Part shown: one piece after another, positions 8,268 through 17,330 of the stretch
Position numbering within the stretch: position 1 is the first letter of the stretch
How the letters are laid out: every line of letters starts with the position of its first letter
Source of the DNA: Melastoma dodecandrum
Taxonomy: Eukaryota; Streptophyta; Magnoliopsida; Myrtales; Melastomataceae
Assembly: GCA_029817715.1 (NCBI GenBank)
Contig: JARUPY010000385.1
Span: 992,001 to 1,056,000 of the forward strand
Reading direction: 5' to 3'
DNA length: 64,000 bases
The notes under the pieces: generated by a model
Told to the model about the DNA's origin: nothing
The model's database searches: none
What the model saw: the letters and a program-made list of their open reading frames with translations, nothing else
Position numbers and translations under genes: made by a program

Positions 8268-10462
8268 CGCGCGGCCCCGGTCCGCCGGTCGCCGACCGTC
8301 GGGCCGGCGCCCAGCAGGAGGCCCGAGAGACCCAGCAGGGCAAGGAGCAGGCCCAGTCCGAGCTGCGCCCGGATCCCGGCCCCGGTCCGCGGCAGGTCGA
8401 CGGCCGCGCCGTCGGCGCGGATCGGCACGATCCGGGCGGCCCTGTCGTGGGCGGGCGCGACGCCGGGCCGGTCCGTGCCGAACACCTTGGCGAAATCCCA
8501 GCCGGCCGGCAGGTTCAGCGGCAGGTCGGCGGCGACCAGAGGCGTGCCCGGGGCGCGGCGCGGGGTGGCGTCGACCGCCACGAGGCTGGTCAGGCGCGTC
8601 GTCAGGCCATGCTCCAGGGCGAGGCCGAGGATCGCGGCATCGGCCGCGTCTTTGCCGAGGCGCCCGGTGATGCACGCCGTCTCGGTCTCGCCGATCCGTG
8701 AGCGGGCCCAGACCTTGGAGATGCCCGCGCCCGCGCCGGCCTCGGCGAGGGGCAGGGTCCGGGTCCAGCTCCGGCCGCCCACCCGGCCCGACACGGTCAC
8801 GCTCCCGTGGGACGTACCCTCGGCCGCCCCCGGCAGAAGCGCGGCGAAGACCAGGGGCTCCCCGCGATACAGGTCGGGCAGCGCGTCCGGCGTCACCTCG
8901 GCGCCGGGGAACGAGAGGGTCGCCGTAAGGTCGGTCACGGACGGGGATTCGAGCTTGGCGTAGAGGTCGCGGGTGCGGTCCCCGACCTGGCCGAGATCGC
9001 GGATCTCGGTGAAGCTCCCGCGGCCGATCTCGGCGGCGTGACGCATCAGATGGCCGTTGGGTGCCGAGCCGATGCCGACCATGAACAGGCGCGATCGCCC
9101 GAGCCCCGCATGGATCGCCGCGAAGATCCGCTCCTCGTCGCCGACCGCGCCATCGGTGAGGAACACGACCTGCCGCACGCGCCCATCCTCCGGGTGCGGG
9201 TCGGCGAGCGCCGCGTTCAGGGGCGCCAGCATCTCCGTCCCCCCGCGCGCCTCCAGGGCGGCGACGAAGGCTTCGGCTTCCGCCAGCGCCTCCGGGGTCG
9301 CCGGGACCGGTTCCGGATGCAGCGCGTCCCAGGTGTCGTCGAAGCGGATCACGTTGAACCGGTCCCGCGGGGTCAGGCGGGCGAGGCACGCCATCACGCC
9401 GGCCTTGGCCTGCCGCATCGAGGCGCCGGCCATGGAGCCGGAATTGTCGATGACGAAGGTCACGTCGCGGGCGGGCCGCGCGGCCGCTTCAGCCGCGAGC
9501 GCCGGCGGGTTCACGGTGGCCAGCAGATAGGTCCGCCCGGCGACCGTCTCGCGGAACAGGCCAAGACCGGGCGTCGAGCTCGGCGCGGGCTCCCAGGTCA
9601 GCTCGAAGTCCCGGTCGGCCGGCACCACGCCCTCGGCCAGGGTGATGGTCTGCAGATCCGAACCGGCCGCGGTCACGCGGATCGCGTGGGTCGCGCTGCG
9701 GACGTCACCGACGGGGAAGCCGGCCCGGAGCCGCACCGTGACGGCGACCGGGTTGGTCGGCGGGGAGACCGCCGGATCGAGCACGGGCGGGCTGATCCGG
9801 GCGCGGTCCGGAACGGGATCGCGCGCCGCCTCGGCTGCGTCGTCGAGGGCGACGGTGGCCGCCGCCGCCGGGGCCGGGTTGTAGCGCGGCGCCACCACCA
9901 GGGGCAGCCGCAGCATCCGTGTCTGGCCGGAGACCGGGATCGCCTGCTGGTAGGAGATCTGGACGACAACCGTCTCGCCCGGGCCGATGTTGGCGACCGT
10001 GTTGGTGAAGATGTTGGGCCGCTCCTGCTCGGTCAGGGCCGCCGATTGCCCGGCCGCCCTGGCGGCCTCGAAGGCGCGCTTGGCCGCGGCCCGCTCGCGG
10101 ATGTCGGCGACGATCACGCGGGAGCCCACGACGAGCTTCATCCCGTCGACGGCCGCGTCCTCGGGCAGGGGATAGACGTAGGTGCCCTGGACCCAGTCCG
10201 CCGTGGTGTTGCGGAAGGCCTGGGTGACGGTGGCGCGGGCGGTCGGACCGCTCACGTCGACAGCGATATCGGTGGCGAGCCGGACGGCCTCGACCGGCGC
10301 GGTGCCGGCCGGCCCGCGCAGCGTCAGGCCCCCCCGCACCGGACCCGGCGCCGCGTGCGCCGAGGCGAGCATGACGAGAAGCGCCAGCAGCGCGAGGAAG
10401 AGCGGCGACAGGGCGGCGTTGCGGTTGGGCTCGACCGCGGATCGTGGAGCGGAGAACGGCAT
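8264..10462 (-). CDS. Sortase substrate: VIT/VWA-domain surface protein with LPRTG tail
   Basis: A 732-aa exported protein, the marine-proteobacterial sortase-target type. A hydrophobic signal segment spans residues about 18-38. A VIT domain (about 45-175, with YVYPLPEDAAVDGM and the AKRAFEAARAAGQ helix) is followed by a von Willebrand A domain whose MIDAS motif DNSGSM begins near residue 339. The C-terminus carries LPRTG at 690-694, a hydrophobic helix rich in Leu/Gly, and a basic tail: a full cell-wall-sorting-type signal in a Gram-negative. The ATG at 10462 is preceded by GGAGGTTTCCCC, a good ribosome binding site; the open frame continues upstream but is not coding-like. Role unknown; probably metal-dependent adhesion or an envelope scaffold. 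Confidence 0.92.
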   Translation of the reverse strand: MPFSAPRSAVEPNRNAALSPLFLALLALLVMLASAHAAPGPVRGGLTLRGPAGTAPVEAVRLATDIAVDVSGPTARATVTQAFRNTTADWVQGTYVYPLPEDAAVDGMKLVVGSRVIVADIRERAAAKRAFEAARAAGQSAALTEQERPNIFTNTVANIGPGETVVVQISYQQAIPVSGQTRMLRLPLVVAPRYNPAPAAAATVALDDAAEAARDPVPDRARISPPVLDPAVSPPTNPVAVTVRLRAGFPVGDVRSATHAIRVTAAGSDLQTITLAEGVVPADRDFELTWEPAPSSTPGLGLFRETVAGRTYLLATVNPPALAAEAAARPARDVTFVIDNSGSMAGASMRQAKAGVMACLARLTPRDRFNVIRFDDTWDALHPEPVPATPEALAEAEAFVAALEARGGTEMLAPLNAALADPHPEDGRVRQVVFLTDGAVGDEERIFAAIHAGLGRSRLFMVGIGSAPNGHLMRHAAEIGRGSFTEIRDLGQVGDRTRDLYAKLESPSVTDLTATLSFPGAEVTPDALPDLYRGEPLVFAALLPGAAEGTSHGSVTVSGRVGGRSWTRTLPLAEAGAGAGISKVWARSRIGETETACITGRLGKDAADAAILGLALEHGLTTRLTSLVAVDATPRRAPGTPLVAADLPLNLPAGWDFAKVFGTDRPGVAPAHDRAARIVPIRADGAAVDLPRTGAGIRAQLGLGLLLALLGLSGLLLGAGPTVGDRRTGAAR

Positions 10463-10836
10463 CGGGGAAACCTCCTGCGCCGGCGGATCGCGGCCGGCTG
10501 CGACGGAAGGTCCCGCGACGCGCGATGCGCCGCCACGGGAAGCTTCGCCCTTTTCCGGGCACGGGCCGCACCCGTCGGCCGCGCCGGGGCGGATCTGTGC
10601 GGAGCCGGTGCGGAGCCGTGCGCCCCGCGGCGCGAACCCTGAACCTCGTGGCGGCCGAGACGGCGCGGGTCGGCCGCCGGATCCGGACATCGTGAAGTCG
10701 TGGTCACACTCTCGACGCCAAAGCCGAGCTTGCAAGGGGACCTGAGACTTGTCAGTCTCAGCTTAGCCGTACGGGCGACCGGGACAGGCCGCAGCGGAGG
10801 CTCATTTGGCCGCAACGATGTGGGAAGTCCGGGATC
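10463..10836. other. Divergent intergenic region between sortase operon and L,D-transpeptidase gene
   Basis: 374 bases holding the promoters of two divergent envelope genes. It contains a perfect palindrome, CTGAGACT-TGTC-AGTCTCAG, at 10742-10761, about 75 bases before the transpeptidase start. This could be an operator for either side. No gene is supported inside. Confidence 0.5.
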
Positions 10837-11547
10837 ATGATCATGGACGGTGGGAGAGTCGCCGGCGGCGCGATGGACGAGGCCGCCGCGTTCCGGCGTC
10901 GGGCGGCGTTCCTCAGCCGCCGGGCGTTCCTGGCCGGTTCGGCCGCCGGCGTCGGGGTGCTCGGCCTGGCCGGCTGCGCGACCTCCGACGGCCTGCTCCT
11001 CGCCCAGGCGCGCGAGACCTACGCCGCGATGCCGAACGAGAAGTTCCCGATCCCGGCGGTCGACATCAGCAAGGTCGATCCGAAGTTCTACCGCCGGACC
11101 GTCAGCTACGAGACCAAGGAAGCGGCCGGCACGATCATCGTCGATCCGGCCAATTACTACGTCTACCGGGTCGAGGGTGACGGGGCCGCGACCCGCTACG
11201 GCGCCAATGTCGGCCGGCAAGGGTTTTTGTGGAACGGCGACGCCTATGTCGGCCGCAAGTCCGAATGGGCGACCTGGACGCCGCCCGCGGAGATGATCCG
11301 GCGGCAGCCCGAAGCGGCCAAATACGCCCGCGGCATGCCCGGCGGCCTCGACAATCCGCTCGGCGCCCGGACCCTGCATCTCTACCAGAACGGCGCCTAT
11401 ACGCTCTATACGATCTACGCCAGCAGCGATGCCGAATCGATCGGCACCGGCATCACGAGCGGCTGCGTCGGCCTGCTCAGCCAGGACATGATCCACCTCT
11501 ACGCCCGGACTCCGGTGAAGACGAAGGTGGTCGTCCTGCCGGCATAG
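10837..11547 (+). CDS. L,D-transpeptidase-like lipoprotein (YkuD/ErfK family)
   Basis: A 236-aa envelope protein that should form 3-3 peptidoglycan cross-links or attach proteins to peptidoglycan. The N-terminus has a twin-arginine-like SRRAFLAGSAAG followed by a lipobox LAGC (C47). The YkuD domain covers about 80-235, with the nucleophile C210 in GITSGCVGLLSQDMI. In relatives from this order the segment usually reads SGCIRxL; here the Arg after the Cys is replaced by Gly, so activity may be altered. The ATG at 10837 is the first in frame; one two codons later and one at residue 13 are alternatives. Divergent from the sortase pair, another envelope locus. Confidence 0.82.
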   Translation: MIMDGGRVAGGAMDEAAAFRRRAAFLSRRAFLAGSAAGVGVLGLAGCATSDGLLLAQARETYAAMPNEKFPIPAVDISKVDPKFYRRTVSYETKEAAGTIIVDPANYYVYRVEGDGAATRYGANVGRQGFLWNGDAYVGRKSEWATWTPPAEMIRRQPEAAKYARGMPGGLDNPLGARTLHLYQNGAYTLYTIYASSDAESIGTGITSGCVGLLSQDMIHLYARTPVKTKVVVLPA

Positions 11548-11787
11548 GCCGCCGACGGCGCATCGATCCGGATTGCGACGGAGACCGACGGCGCGTCCCG
11601 GGACGTGGGTGCGGCCGGCCGGTCGCCCTGGGCGCGTTCGGGGCGGCGGTCCAGGCCCGATGCGATTCGCCAAGGCGAGAATCAAAGTCTTCCAAAAGGC
11701 ACTTGCCCGCATTCATCCCGGCGCAGGATGGGTGCGCTGCCGAAAACTGCGCAGTCGCGTCAGCGAATCGGGACCTGGATCGACGAC

Positions 11788-12393
11788 CTATCGCCTCGGG
11801 TAAGCGATGATCGAAAGGTACGTCATCGGAGTCTTGATCAGCTTCGCGGGCCCATGCAGGGCGCCCGAGTCGAACAGGAGCGAGTCTCCGGGCTCCAGAT
11901 GATAATCCTGGTTGGCGTGGCGGTACACCACCTCACCCGTGAGCATATAGATGAACTCGACGCCCGCGTGGCGAAAGCTGGTATAGGCCTCCGCGTCCTC
12001 TTTCAGAGTTATCAAGTAAGGCTCGATGACGAGTTCACCGCGCAAGCTCGCCCCGAGCAATTCGTAGACGTGCCCGACTTTGGTCCCGCTGCGCTCGATG
12101 ACGACACCCTGGTCGCGTTTGACGTAGGAGCAATCGCGATTCTCCTCGAAGGCCGAGAACAGCGCCGTAATGGGCACATTGAGCGCGCTGGCGATCGCGC
12201 TGATCGACGAAAGCGAGGGCGATATTTGCCCATTCTCCATCTTGGAGACCATGCCGGGCGATATACCGGCCGCCGCGCCCAAATCGGCCACCGAGAGATC
12301 GCGCTCGCGCCGGAGTATCCGTATCTGATGGCCTAAAGCCTTCTCAAGGGTCCGTCTCTCGTCGACCGGCGCGTTGGACGCGGTGTTCAGCAT
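11788..12393 (-). CDS. XRE/cupin transcriptional regulator
   Basis: A 201-aa regulator. The N-terminal HTH (about 18-72: LRRERDLSVADLGAAAGIS, then MVSKMENGQISPSL) is joined to a C-terminal cupin barrel (about 110-195) with HAGVEFIYMLTGEV and LEPGDSLLFDSGALHGPA. These proteins bind a small molecule or metal in the cupin and commonly control polyamine, amino-acid or aromatic catabolism. ATG 12393 is chosen; an upstream ATG at 12444 would add an unlikely tail. It is divergent from a porin gene 329 bases away, its likeliest target. Confidence 0.85.
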   Translation of the reverse strand: MLNTASNAPVDERRTLEKALGHQIRILRRERDLSVADLGAAAGISPGMVSKMENGQISPSLSSISAIASALNVPITALFSAFEENRDCSYVKRDQGVVIERSGTKVGHVYELLGASLRGELVIEPYLITLKEDAEAYTSFRHAGVEFIYMLTGEVVYRHANQDYHLEPGDSLLFDSGALHGPAKLIKTPMTYLSIIAYPRR

Positions 12394-12722
12394 GTCGTCG
12401 ATTGGTCCAGTCTGCGAACTTGAAACGCAGCCTGAGCGTATCACCGGGCCCCAGGCCCATAAAGTTCACGATTAACCGCAGGTGCATCCGTCGCGTCCGG
12501 CCAGGATCACCGGTCGACGGCTTCGTCCGCGCTCGGGCGATCCCGGCCGGCGGGCGTTGCCGGATTGCGACACGTCGGGAGAGACAGCCGGCGAAACCGG
12601 CAAGACAGAATTTTCCCCTTGAGCTTGTCACGTGACTGTGAGGAAATCAGCCCGCTATCCGGTCCCGTACGGGCCGCGCATGGGCCGCGTATGCAGGCGG
12701 TCGCTCAAGAGGAAGCCCGGCT
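12394..12722. promoter_or_regulatory. Divergent promoter region, cupin regulator / porin
   Basis: A 329-base shared upstream region. A perfect palindrome, GTCACGTGAC, at 12627-12636 lies about 90 bases before the porin start and is a candidate operator. The porin ribosome binding site is AGAGGAAG before ATG 12723. Promoter hexamers cannot be assigned with confidence. Confidence 0.4.
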
Positions 12723-14006
12723 ATGATGAGCCCATCGCACTGGTCAGGGTGTTTTCTCGGAGCGCTCGTTCTGGTCAGCACGACGGCAAACGCCGCCGAT
12801 GTGGCTGCGATCGTGCCGCCGCCCGCCGCGCCGGAACACTGCAAGGCCGCGATCTCGACGCCCGCTTACGGTCCGACCATCAAGGCCAATCCGAACCCAG
12901 CCTGCTTCGAGTCGGCGATCGGCGACATCTACATCGGCGGTGCCGTATCCGGCGTCGCCTACAACTTCTCGCCGCCTTTCAGCCCGCTGTCACCGGCCTT
13001 CCCGCTTCCGCTGAACACGGGCCGCGACGAGCAGAACCGTGTCGATTTCACCAATCTGATGGTGACGCTGCAAAAAGCCGACGGACCGTTCCAGTTCTAC
13101 GTCCAGGCCGGCCTGTACTCGTTCCCGCTGCTTGGCTTCCCGCTCTATTCATCGTTCGATCAGAACACGGCCTTCTTTGGGCCAGTTCCAATCGCCTACG
13201 GCAAGTATCAGATCAACGACGAATGGTCGTTCCAAGGCGGCCGGATGTTCGGGAATATCGGCTCGGAAGGGCTGTTCACCTATCAGAGAATCAACATTTC
13301 GGGCGGCCTCCTGTTCAATCAGGAAATCTTCCTCAACCAGGGCGTGCAGCTCAACTATTCGAGCGGGCCCTGGAGCGCCTCGGTCGCCGTGACCGACGGT
13401 TTCTTTTCCGGTGAGCTGAACTGGGTGACCGGTCTGGTCACCTACAAGATCGACGACAACAACACGATCGGCATCAATGGCGGCACCCATCTCGCGAATT
13501 TCAACAGCCTCAACCGAGGCTCGAAATTCCAGGTCGCGACGCCGGTGACGCTGCAGAACAGCAGCATCGTCAGTGTGAACTACACCTATACGAATGGGCC
13601 GTGGACGATCACCCCCTACGGCCAGTACACGAGCGTCGACCGGGATTCTCGCCTGGGTCTTGCGGGCGCCGAGACCTACGCCGGCGCGCTGCTCGTGGCC
13701 TACAGCGTCACCGACTGGTTCGCCCTCGCGGGCCGCTTCGAGTACATCGCGCAGAATGGCAGCCGTTCGAATCCCGACCTGACCACGAACCTGCTCTACG
13801 GCGCGGGTAGCTCGGCGATCTCCTACACGATCACGCCGACCTTCAATTTCGACCGCTTCTTCGTCCGCGGCGAGTACTCGCACGTCGACCTCTACGGTAT
13901 CCAGATCGGCGACCTGACGGCCGGCACGCTCGGCACCGGATTCGGCCGCACCGGCAACGTCAGGAGTCAGGATCGCTACATGGTCGAGGCTGGCTTCACC
14001 TTCTGA
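12723..14006 (+). CDS. Outer-membrane porin-like beta-barrel protein
   Basis: A 427-aa exported protein. A signal peptide (GCFLGALVLVSTTANA, cleavage near residue 25) is followed by a region rich in alternating aromatic/polar strands and ends with an aromatic Phe (MVEAGFTF), the usual BAM recognition end of an outer-membrane barrel. The sequence resembles porins of Alphaproteobacteria with an OmpL-like or putative DUF3138-like fold; the precise family is uncertain. Its two close Cys residues, in EHCKAA and PACFESA, could make a disulfide. Passive solute uptake is the likely role, controlled by the divergent cupin regulator (inference). Confidence 0.72.
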   Translation: MMSPSHWSGCFLGALVLVSTTANAADVAAIVPPPAAPEHCKAAISTPAYGPTIKANPNPACFESAIGDIYIGGAVSGVAYNFSPPFSPLSPAFPLPLNTGRDEQNRVDFTNLMVTLQKADGPFQFYVQAGLYSFPLLGFPLYSSFDQNTAFFGPVPIAYGKYQINDEWSFQGGRMFGNIGSEGLFTYQRINISGGLLFNQEIFLNQGVQLNYSSGPWSASVAVTDGFFSGELNWVTGLVTYKIDDNNTIGINGGTHLANFNSLNRGSKFQVATPVTLQNSSIVSVNYTYTNGPWTITPYGQYTSVDRDSRLGLAGAETYAGALLVAYSVTDWFALAGRFEYIAQNGSRSNPDLTTNLLYGAGSSAISYTITPTFNFDRFFVRGEYSHVDLYGIQIGDLTAGTLGTGFGRTGNVRSQDRYMVEAGFTF

Positions 14007-14564
14007 GCGGACCAAGGGCTCCACCGCGCGCGACCCCGGCCGCGGAGCGATCCGGGGCCCCGCCTGTCTCCGTCTCCCAGCGCGCATTCTGCGCGCGGAA
14101 TCGCTGTCGCCGGAGACCGGCGCCGGTTCTCGGCCCGCCGCTCCACGGAGCTGCGACTGCCAGCCCGGATGCGCCTGTGCCCGGCGCGCCTGCCGCCGGT
14201 CAGACGGCGATACCGTTCCCACGATCTGGTTCGGCGTGCAGCCCGTGCCGATCCGGCACGCAGGTCGCGGAACCGGCCGTGCCGGCAGGTCCGTCGTGAC
14301 GGTCGCCGTGGCCCCTGCCGTCGGGATCTCCGGCAGGCCCAGGACTGAACGCACCGGCCGGCGATTGGGCGCGACGCGTTACCTCCGGTCGCAAGGCACC
14401 GAGCGAACCGAATGGGTCATCGGTCGATCGCGATCAACCCAGGCCGCGCCCAGCATGGCCCCCCGATCGAGGCCCTCGGAGGGCCGGAGGTCGAACACGG
14501 GGGTGGCGCGGACCATGGCGAGGGCGCGCATCCGGGCGCTGTCTTCGATGGGTTGGCGTGCGGC
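14007..14564. other. Intergenic region, no supported gene
   Basis: 558 bases between the porin stop and the arsC stop (convergent). All open frames here are antisense or frame-shifted shadows with Arg/Pro-rich composition. No clear hairpin with a T-run, repeat copy or RNA gene was recognised. Confidence 0.45.
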
Positions 14565-15002
14565 TCAGGCGGTGCCGACCCGGTGGCCGTCTTCGTCGAC
14601 GACCGGCTCGCCGTCCTCTTTGACGAACTCGCCCTGCTGCGCCGGCAGGAGATCCAGGACGGCCTCGGACGGCCGGCACAGGCGCACGCCCTTGGGCGTG
14701 ACGACCAGAGGGCGGTTGATGAGGATCGGATGCGCCGCGATGGCATCGAGCAGTTGCTCATCCGTCAGTGCCGGATTGCTCAGGTGCAGCTCGGCGAACG
14801 GCGTGCCCTTCTCCCGCAGCGCGTCGCGCACGCTCAGGCCAGCGCGGGCGAGTAGCTGCACGAGCAGTGCCCGCGCGGGCGGGGTTTTGATGTACTCGAT
14901 CACATGAGGTTCGAGGCCGGCGTTGCGGATCATCGCCAGCGTGTTGCGGGACGTGCCGCAATCCGGGTTGTGGTAGATCACGACGTCGAACGCCTCAGAC
15001 AT
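14565..15002 (-). CDS. arsC: Arsenate reductase (glutaredoxin-dependent)
   Basis: A 145-aa cytosolic enzyme that reduces arsenate to arsenite using glutathione/glutaredoxin. The catalytic Cys is C15 in HNPDCGTSRNT, the signature of the ArsC/Spx thioredoxin-fold family. The downstream segment NRPLVVTPKGVRLCRPSE carries the two arginines that hold arsenate. The start overlaps the end of arsR by 8 bases, so the two form an operon. No arsenite efflux pump gene follows; the gene is followed by about 560 empty bases. Confidence 0.94.
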   Translation of the reverse strand: MSEAFDVVIYHNPDCGTSRNTLAMIRNAGLEPHVIEYIKTPPARALLVQLLARAGLSVRDALREKGTPFAELHLSNPALTDEQLLDAIAAHPILINRPLVVTPKGVRLCRPSEAVLDLLPAQQGEFVKEDGEPVVDEDGHRVGTA

Positions 15003-15354
15003 GAGCGATGTCTCCGGTGGCGGGGCGACAGGCCATCAGGGCGGCCATCGCCGAGGTACACACTTCGGGACGACCCTGGCAACAGTCGCGCATCAGGAAG
15101 TCGACGAGCCCGGAGAGCGCCGGGTAGCGGACGCTGTAGACGATCGAGCGGCCCTCGCGGCGGGAGGTGACCAGCCCCGCGTGGCTCAGTTCCTTGAGGT
15201 GATGGGACACTGTCGCCGGGGACACGCCGACCGCGTCGGCCAGGACGCCGGAGGCCAGACCCGCGGGCCCGGCGGTCACGAGCGCCCGCACGAGGCGGAG
15301 GCGGTGTTCCTGCCCGAGGGCCAGGAAGGCTGCGAGGGCTTGCGACTCATCCAT
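14995..15354 (-). CDS. arsR: ArsR-family arsenic-responsive repressor
   Basis: A 119-aa winged-helix repressor. [24 protein letters not shown] is the recognition HTH, followed by the wing [13 protein letters not shown] Cys pair lies near the C-terminus ([13 protein letters not shown]) where many alphaproteobacterial ArsR proteins bind As(III). ATG 15354 is used; the frame continues upstream into the divergent gene. An inverted repeat overlapping its promoter (15368-15385) is the expected operator. It controls arsC and probably the divergent arsH. Confidence 0.92.
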   Translation of the reverse strand: MDESQALAAFLALGQEHRLRLVRALVTAGPAGLASGVLADAVGVSPATVSHHLKELSHAGLVTSRREGRSIVYSVRYPALSGLVDFLMRDCCQGRPEVCTSAMAALMACRPATGDIAHV

Positions 15355-15367
15355 TTTCGGGACAATC

Positions 15368-15385
15368 TTCAAACGTCTGTTTGAA
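15368..15385. promoter_or_regulatory. Probable ArsR operator
   Basis: Inverted repeat TTCAAAC-N4-GTTTGAA located 14 bases upstream of the arsR start and 67 bases upstream of arsH. The 7-bp perfect half-sites and the position between divergent ars genes fit an ArsR/SmtB-type autoregulatory site. Confidence 0.75.
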
Positions 15386-15451
15386 TGTAGAAGAAAGTCG
15401 AACCTTGGACAACCCCAGCCAGCCCTTTTCGGTGGTCTGCCGAACCTGAGC

Positions 15452-16150
15452 GTGGCCCATTTCGCGGTGCCGACCCGTGAGAGCGTCGAAGCGGCGACGC
15501 CGTTCACGCACGCGCCCCGGTTCCTGATCCTCTACGGATCCTTGCGCGAGCGCTCGTTCAGCCGCTTCCTGGCCTACGAGGCTGCCCGGCTTCTCGAAGC
15601 CATGGGCGGCGAGGTGCGGATCTACGACGCCCACGGCCTGCCCTTGCCCGACGACACGACCGCCGATCACCCAAAGGTGCAGGAGTTGCGCAACCTCTCG
15701 ATCTGGTCCGAGGGCCAGGTCTGGGTCAGCCCCGAGCGGCACGGCAACATGACCGGCGTGATGAAGAGCCAGATCGACTGGCTGCCCCTGTCCGAGGGCT
15801 CTGTCCGGCCGACCCAGGGGCGCACCCTCGCCGTGATGCAGGTATCCGGCGGCTCGCAGAGCTTCAACGCGGTGAACAGCCTGCGCCTGCTTGGCCGCTG
15901 GATGCGGATGATCACCATCCCCAACCAGTCCAGCGTGCCCATGGCCTACAAGGAGTTCGACGACGCCGGCCGCATGAGGCCGGGACCCCTTTACGAGCGC
16001 GTCGTCGACGTCTGCGAGGAACTGATGAAGTTCACGCTCCTGACCCGCGAGCGAGCCGACTACCTGGTCGACCGTTACTCAGAACGCAAGGAACGCGACC
16101 CTGACCGCCTCAAGGCGGTCGCGGCCGATATCGGCTTTGTTCGGCGTTGA
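15452..16150 (+). CDS. arsH: ArsH NADPH-dependent FMN reductase / organoarsenical oxidase
   Basis: A 232-aa flavoprotein. ArsH proteins oxidise trivalent methyl- and aryl-arsenicals or reduce quinones with NADPH (known for the family). The flavodoxin-like FMN loop is [11 protein letters not shown]; ArsH hallmarks [18 protein letters not shown] and [15 protein letters not shown] are intact. GTG at 15452 is the only reasonable start in frame; MAHFAV is the new N-terminus. Divergent from arsRC across the operator. Confidence 0.93.
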   Translation: MAHFAVPTRESVEAATPFTHAPRFLILYGSLRERSFSRFLAYEAARLLEAMGGEVRIYDAHGLPLPDDTTADHPKVQELRNLSIWSEGQVWVSPERHGNMTGVMKSQIDWLPLSEGSVRPTQGRTLAVMQVSGGSQSFNAVNSLRLLGRWMRMITIPNQSSVPMAYKEFDDAGRMRPGPLYERVVDVCEELMKFTLLTRERADYLVDRYSERKERDPDRLKAVAADIGFVRR

Positions 16151-16266
16151 GGCGGCCCCGACCCGGTCGACCACCCCGAGGGACCCGCCCTGCCGATCCG
16201 CCTGCGCGCCTCCGCGCCGGCTTGCGAGAAGAGCGGGTGCGGATGGCGGAACCCGGCTGCGCCACC

Positions 16267-16318
16267 GCGTGCAGGGGGTGAACCCCGGTGATCGGGCGGT
16301 GCGCGAGGCTCTCGGTGC
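16267..16318. repeat. Dispersed intergenic repeat (family 1, copy 1)
   Basis: Between convergent arsH and the cyclase gene. It shares CCGGTGATCGGGCG and the flanking GCAGGGGG / GCGAGG blocks with copies at about 36886-36964 and 62197-62281. All three copies follow a stop codon. Confidence 0.6.
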
Positions 16319-16343
16319 GGATGACCTGTCGCGCGCCGGGGGC

Positions 16344-17330
16344 TCAGGCCGCACAGGCGATCCGGGACCGGCCGCCCGCCTTGGCATCGTAGAGCGCCCG
16401 ATCCGCCCGATGCATCAGATCCGGCCACGCGTCATCCGGCCATATCGCCTGGGCCACGCCGGCGCTGACCGAAAGGCGCAACGGACGGTCCTCGCTCAGG
16501 TCGAGCGGCGGCAGGCCCTCGAGAACCTCGACCAAGCAACGGCCGAGTTCCGCGCTGTCCGTGTTCGCCACGAGCAGGAACTCGTCACCACCGAGCCGGC
16601 TGAAGCGATCGCCGGCGTTGATCGCCCCCTGTATGTGGCGGACGACATGGACCAGGGCGCGGTCGCCCGTTTCGTGACCGTGCCGGTCGTTGATGCCCTT
16701 GAAGTGGTCGAGGTCGAGCAGCGCAATCGACAAGGCGTCCCCGCGCGACTGCGCCGCCCCGAACATGTGCTCGGCGCGCCGCAGGCCGTGACGTCGGCTG
16801 GCGATGGCCGTCAGATGATCGGTCTGCGCTTCCACCAAGGCCGAGGCGTGTGCGTCCCGCAACCGGAACTCCTCGCGCTTCAACGCCGTGATGTCCTGCG
16901 CCACGCAGAGCATCCCGCCGTTGGCGAGCTTGGTGTCGGTCACCCACCACCATCGGCCATCGACCGTGTCGGCCGCGAAGCTGTAGGTCCCGACCTGCGT
17001 CCGACGGCGCTCGCTGATGTAGCGGGCGAAGTCGTCGGGCGGCTGCGAGACGAGCTTGATGCCGGTACCCGCGCGAATGGCGGCGGCGATCACGCTCATG
17101 AAATTGCTGCGCGCGCCGTCGTAGTGCGGGCAGAACGCCGCGCGGTAGGATGCGCTGGCGTACAGGATGTCATCGGCCTCATCCGCGATGCAGAGCGCCG
17201 CCGCGTCGTGGTCGAAGGCCTCCAGCACGGCCTCGGCGAAGCCAACGGCCGGCACGGGTAGGGACGTCGATTGCCGGCCGATCGTCGGGAGCCACGCTCC
17301 CATCTCAGGTGCCTGCACGCGAAATGACAT
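16344..17330 (-). CDS. PAS-GGDEF diguanylate cyclase
   Basis: A 328-aa signalling enzyme making cyclic di-GMP from two GTP. A PAS-like sensor occupies about 25-160 (DDILYASASYRAAF, then SFAADTVDGRWWWVTDT and the PAS C-terminal MLCVAQDITALKREE). The GGDEF domain spans about 165-328, with the active-site motif RLGGDEFLLV fully intact and the metal-binding LLDLDHFKGIND. No RxxD inhibitory site is obvious. No membrane helix, so cytosolic. ATG 17330 is preferred over 17369 because a GGGGT purine run precedes it. Stand-alone gene. Confidence 0.9.
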   Translation of the reverse strand: MSFRVQAPEMGAWLPTIGRQSTSLPVPAVGFAEAVLEAFDHDAAALCIADEADDILYASASYRAAFCPHYDGARSNFMSVIAAAIRAGTGIKLVSQPPDDFARYISERRRTQVGTYSFAADTVDGRWWWVTDTKLANGGMLCVAQDITALKREEFRLRDAHASALVEAQTDHLTAIASRRHGLRRAEHMFGAAQSRGDALSIALLDLDHFKGINDRHGHETGDRALVHVVRHIQGAINAGDRFSRLGGDEFLLVANTDSAELGRCLVEVLEGLPPLDLSEDRPLRLSVSAGVAQAIWPDDAWPDLMHRADRALYDAKAGGRSRIACAA

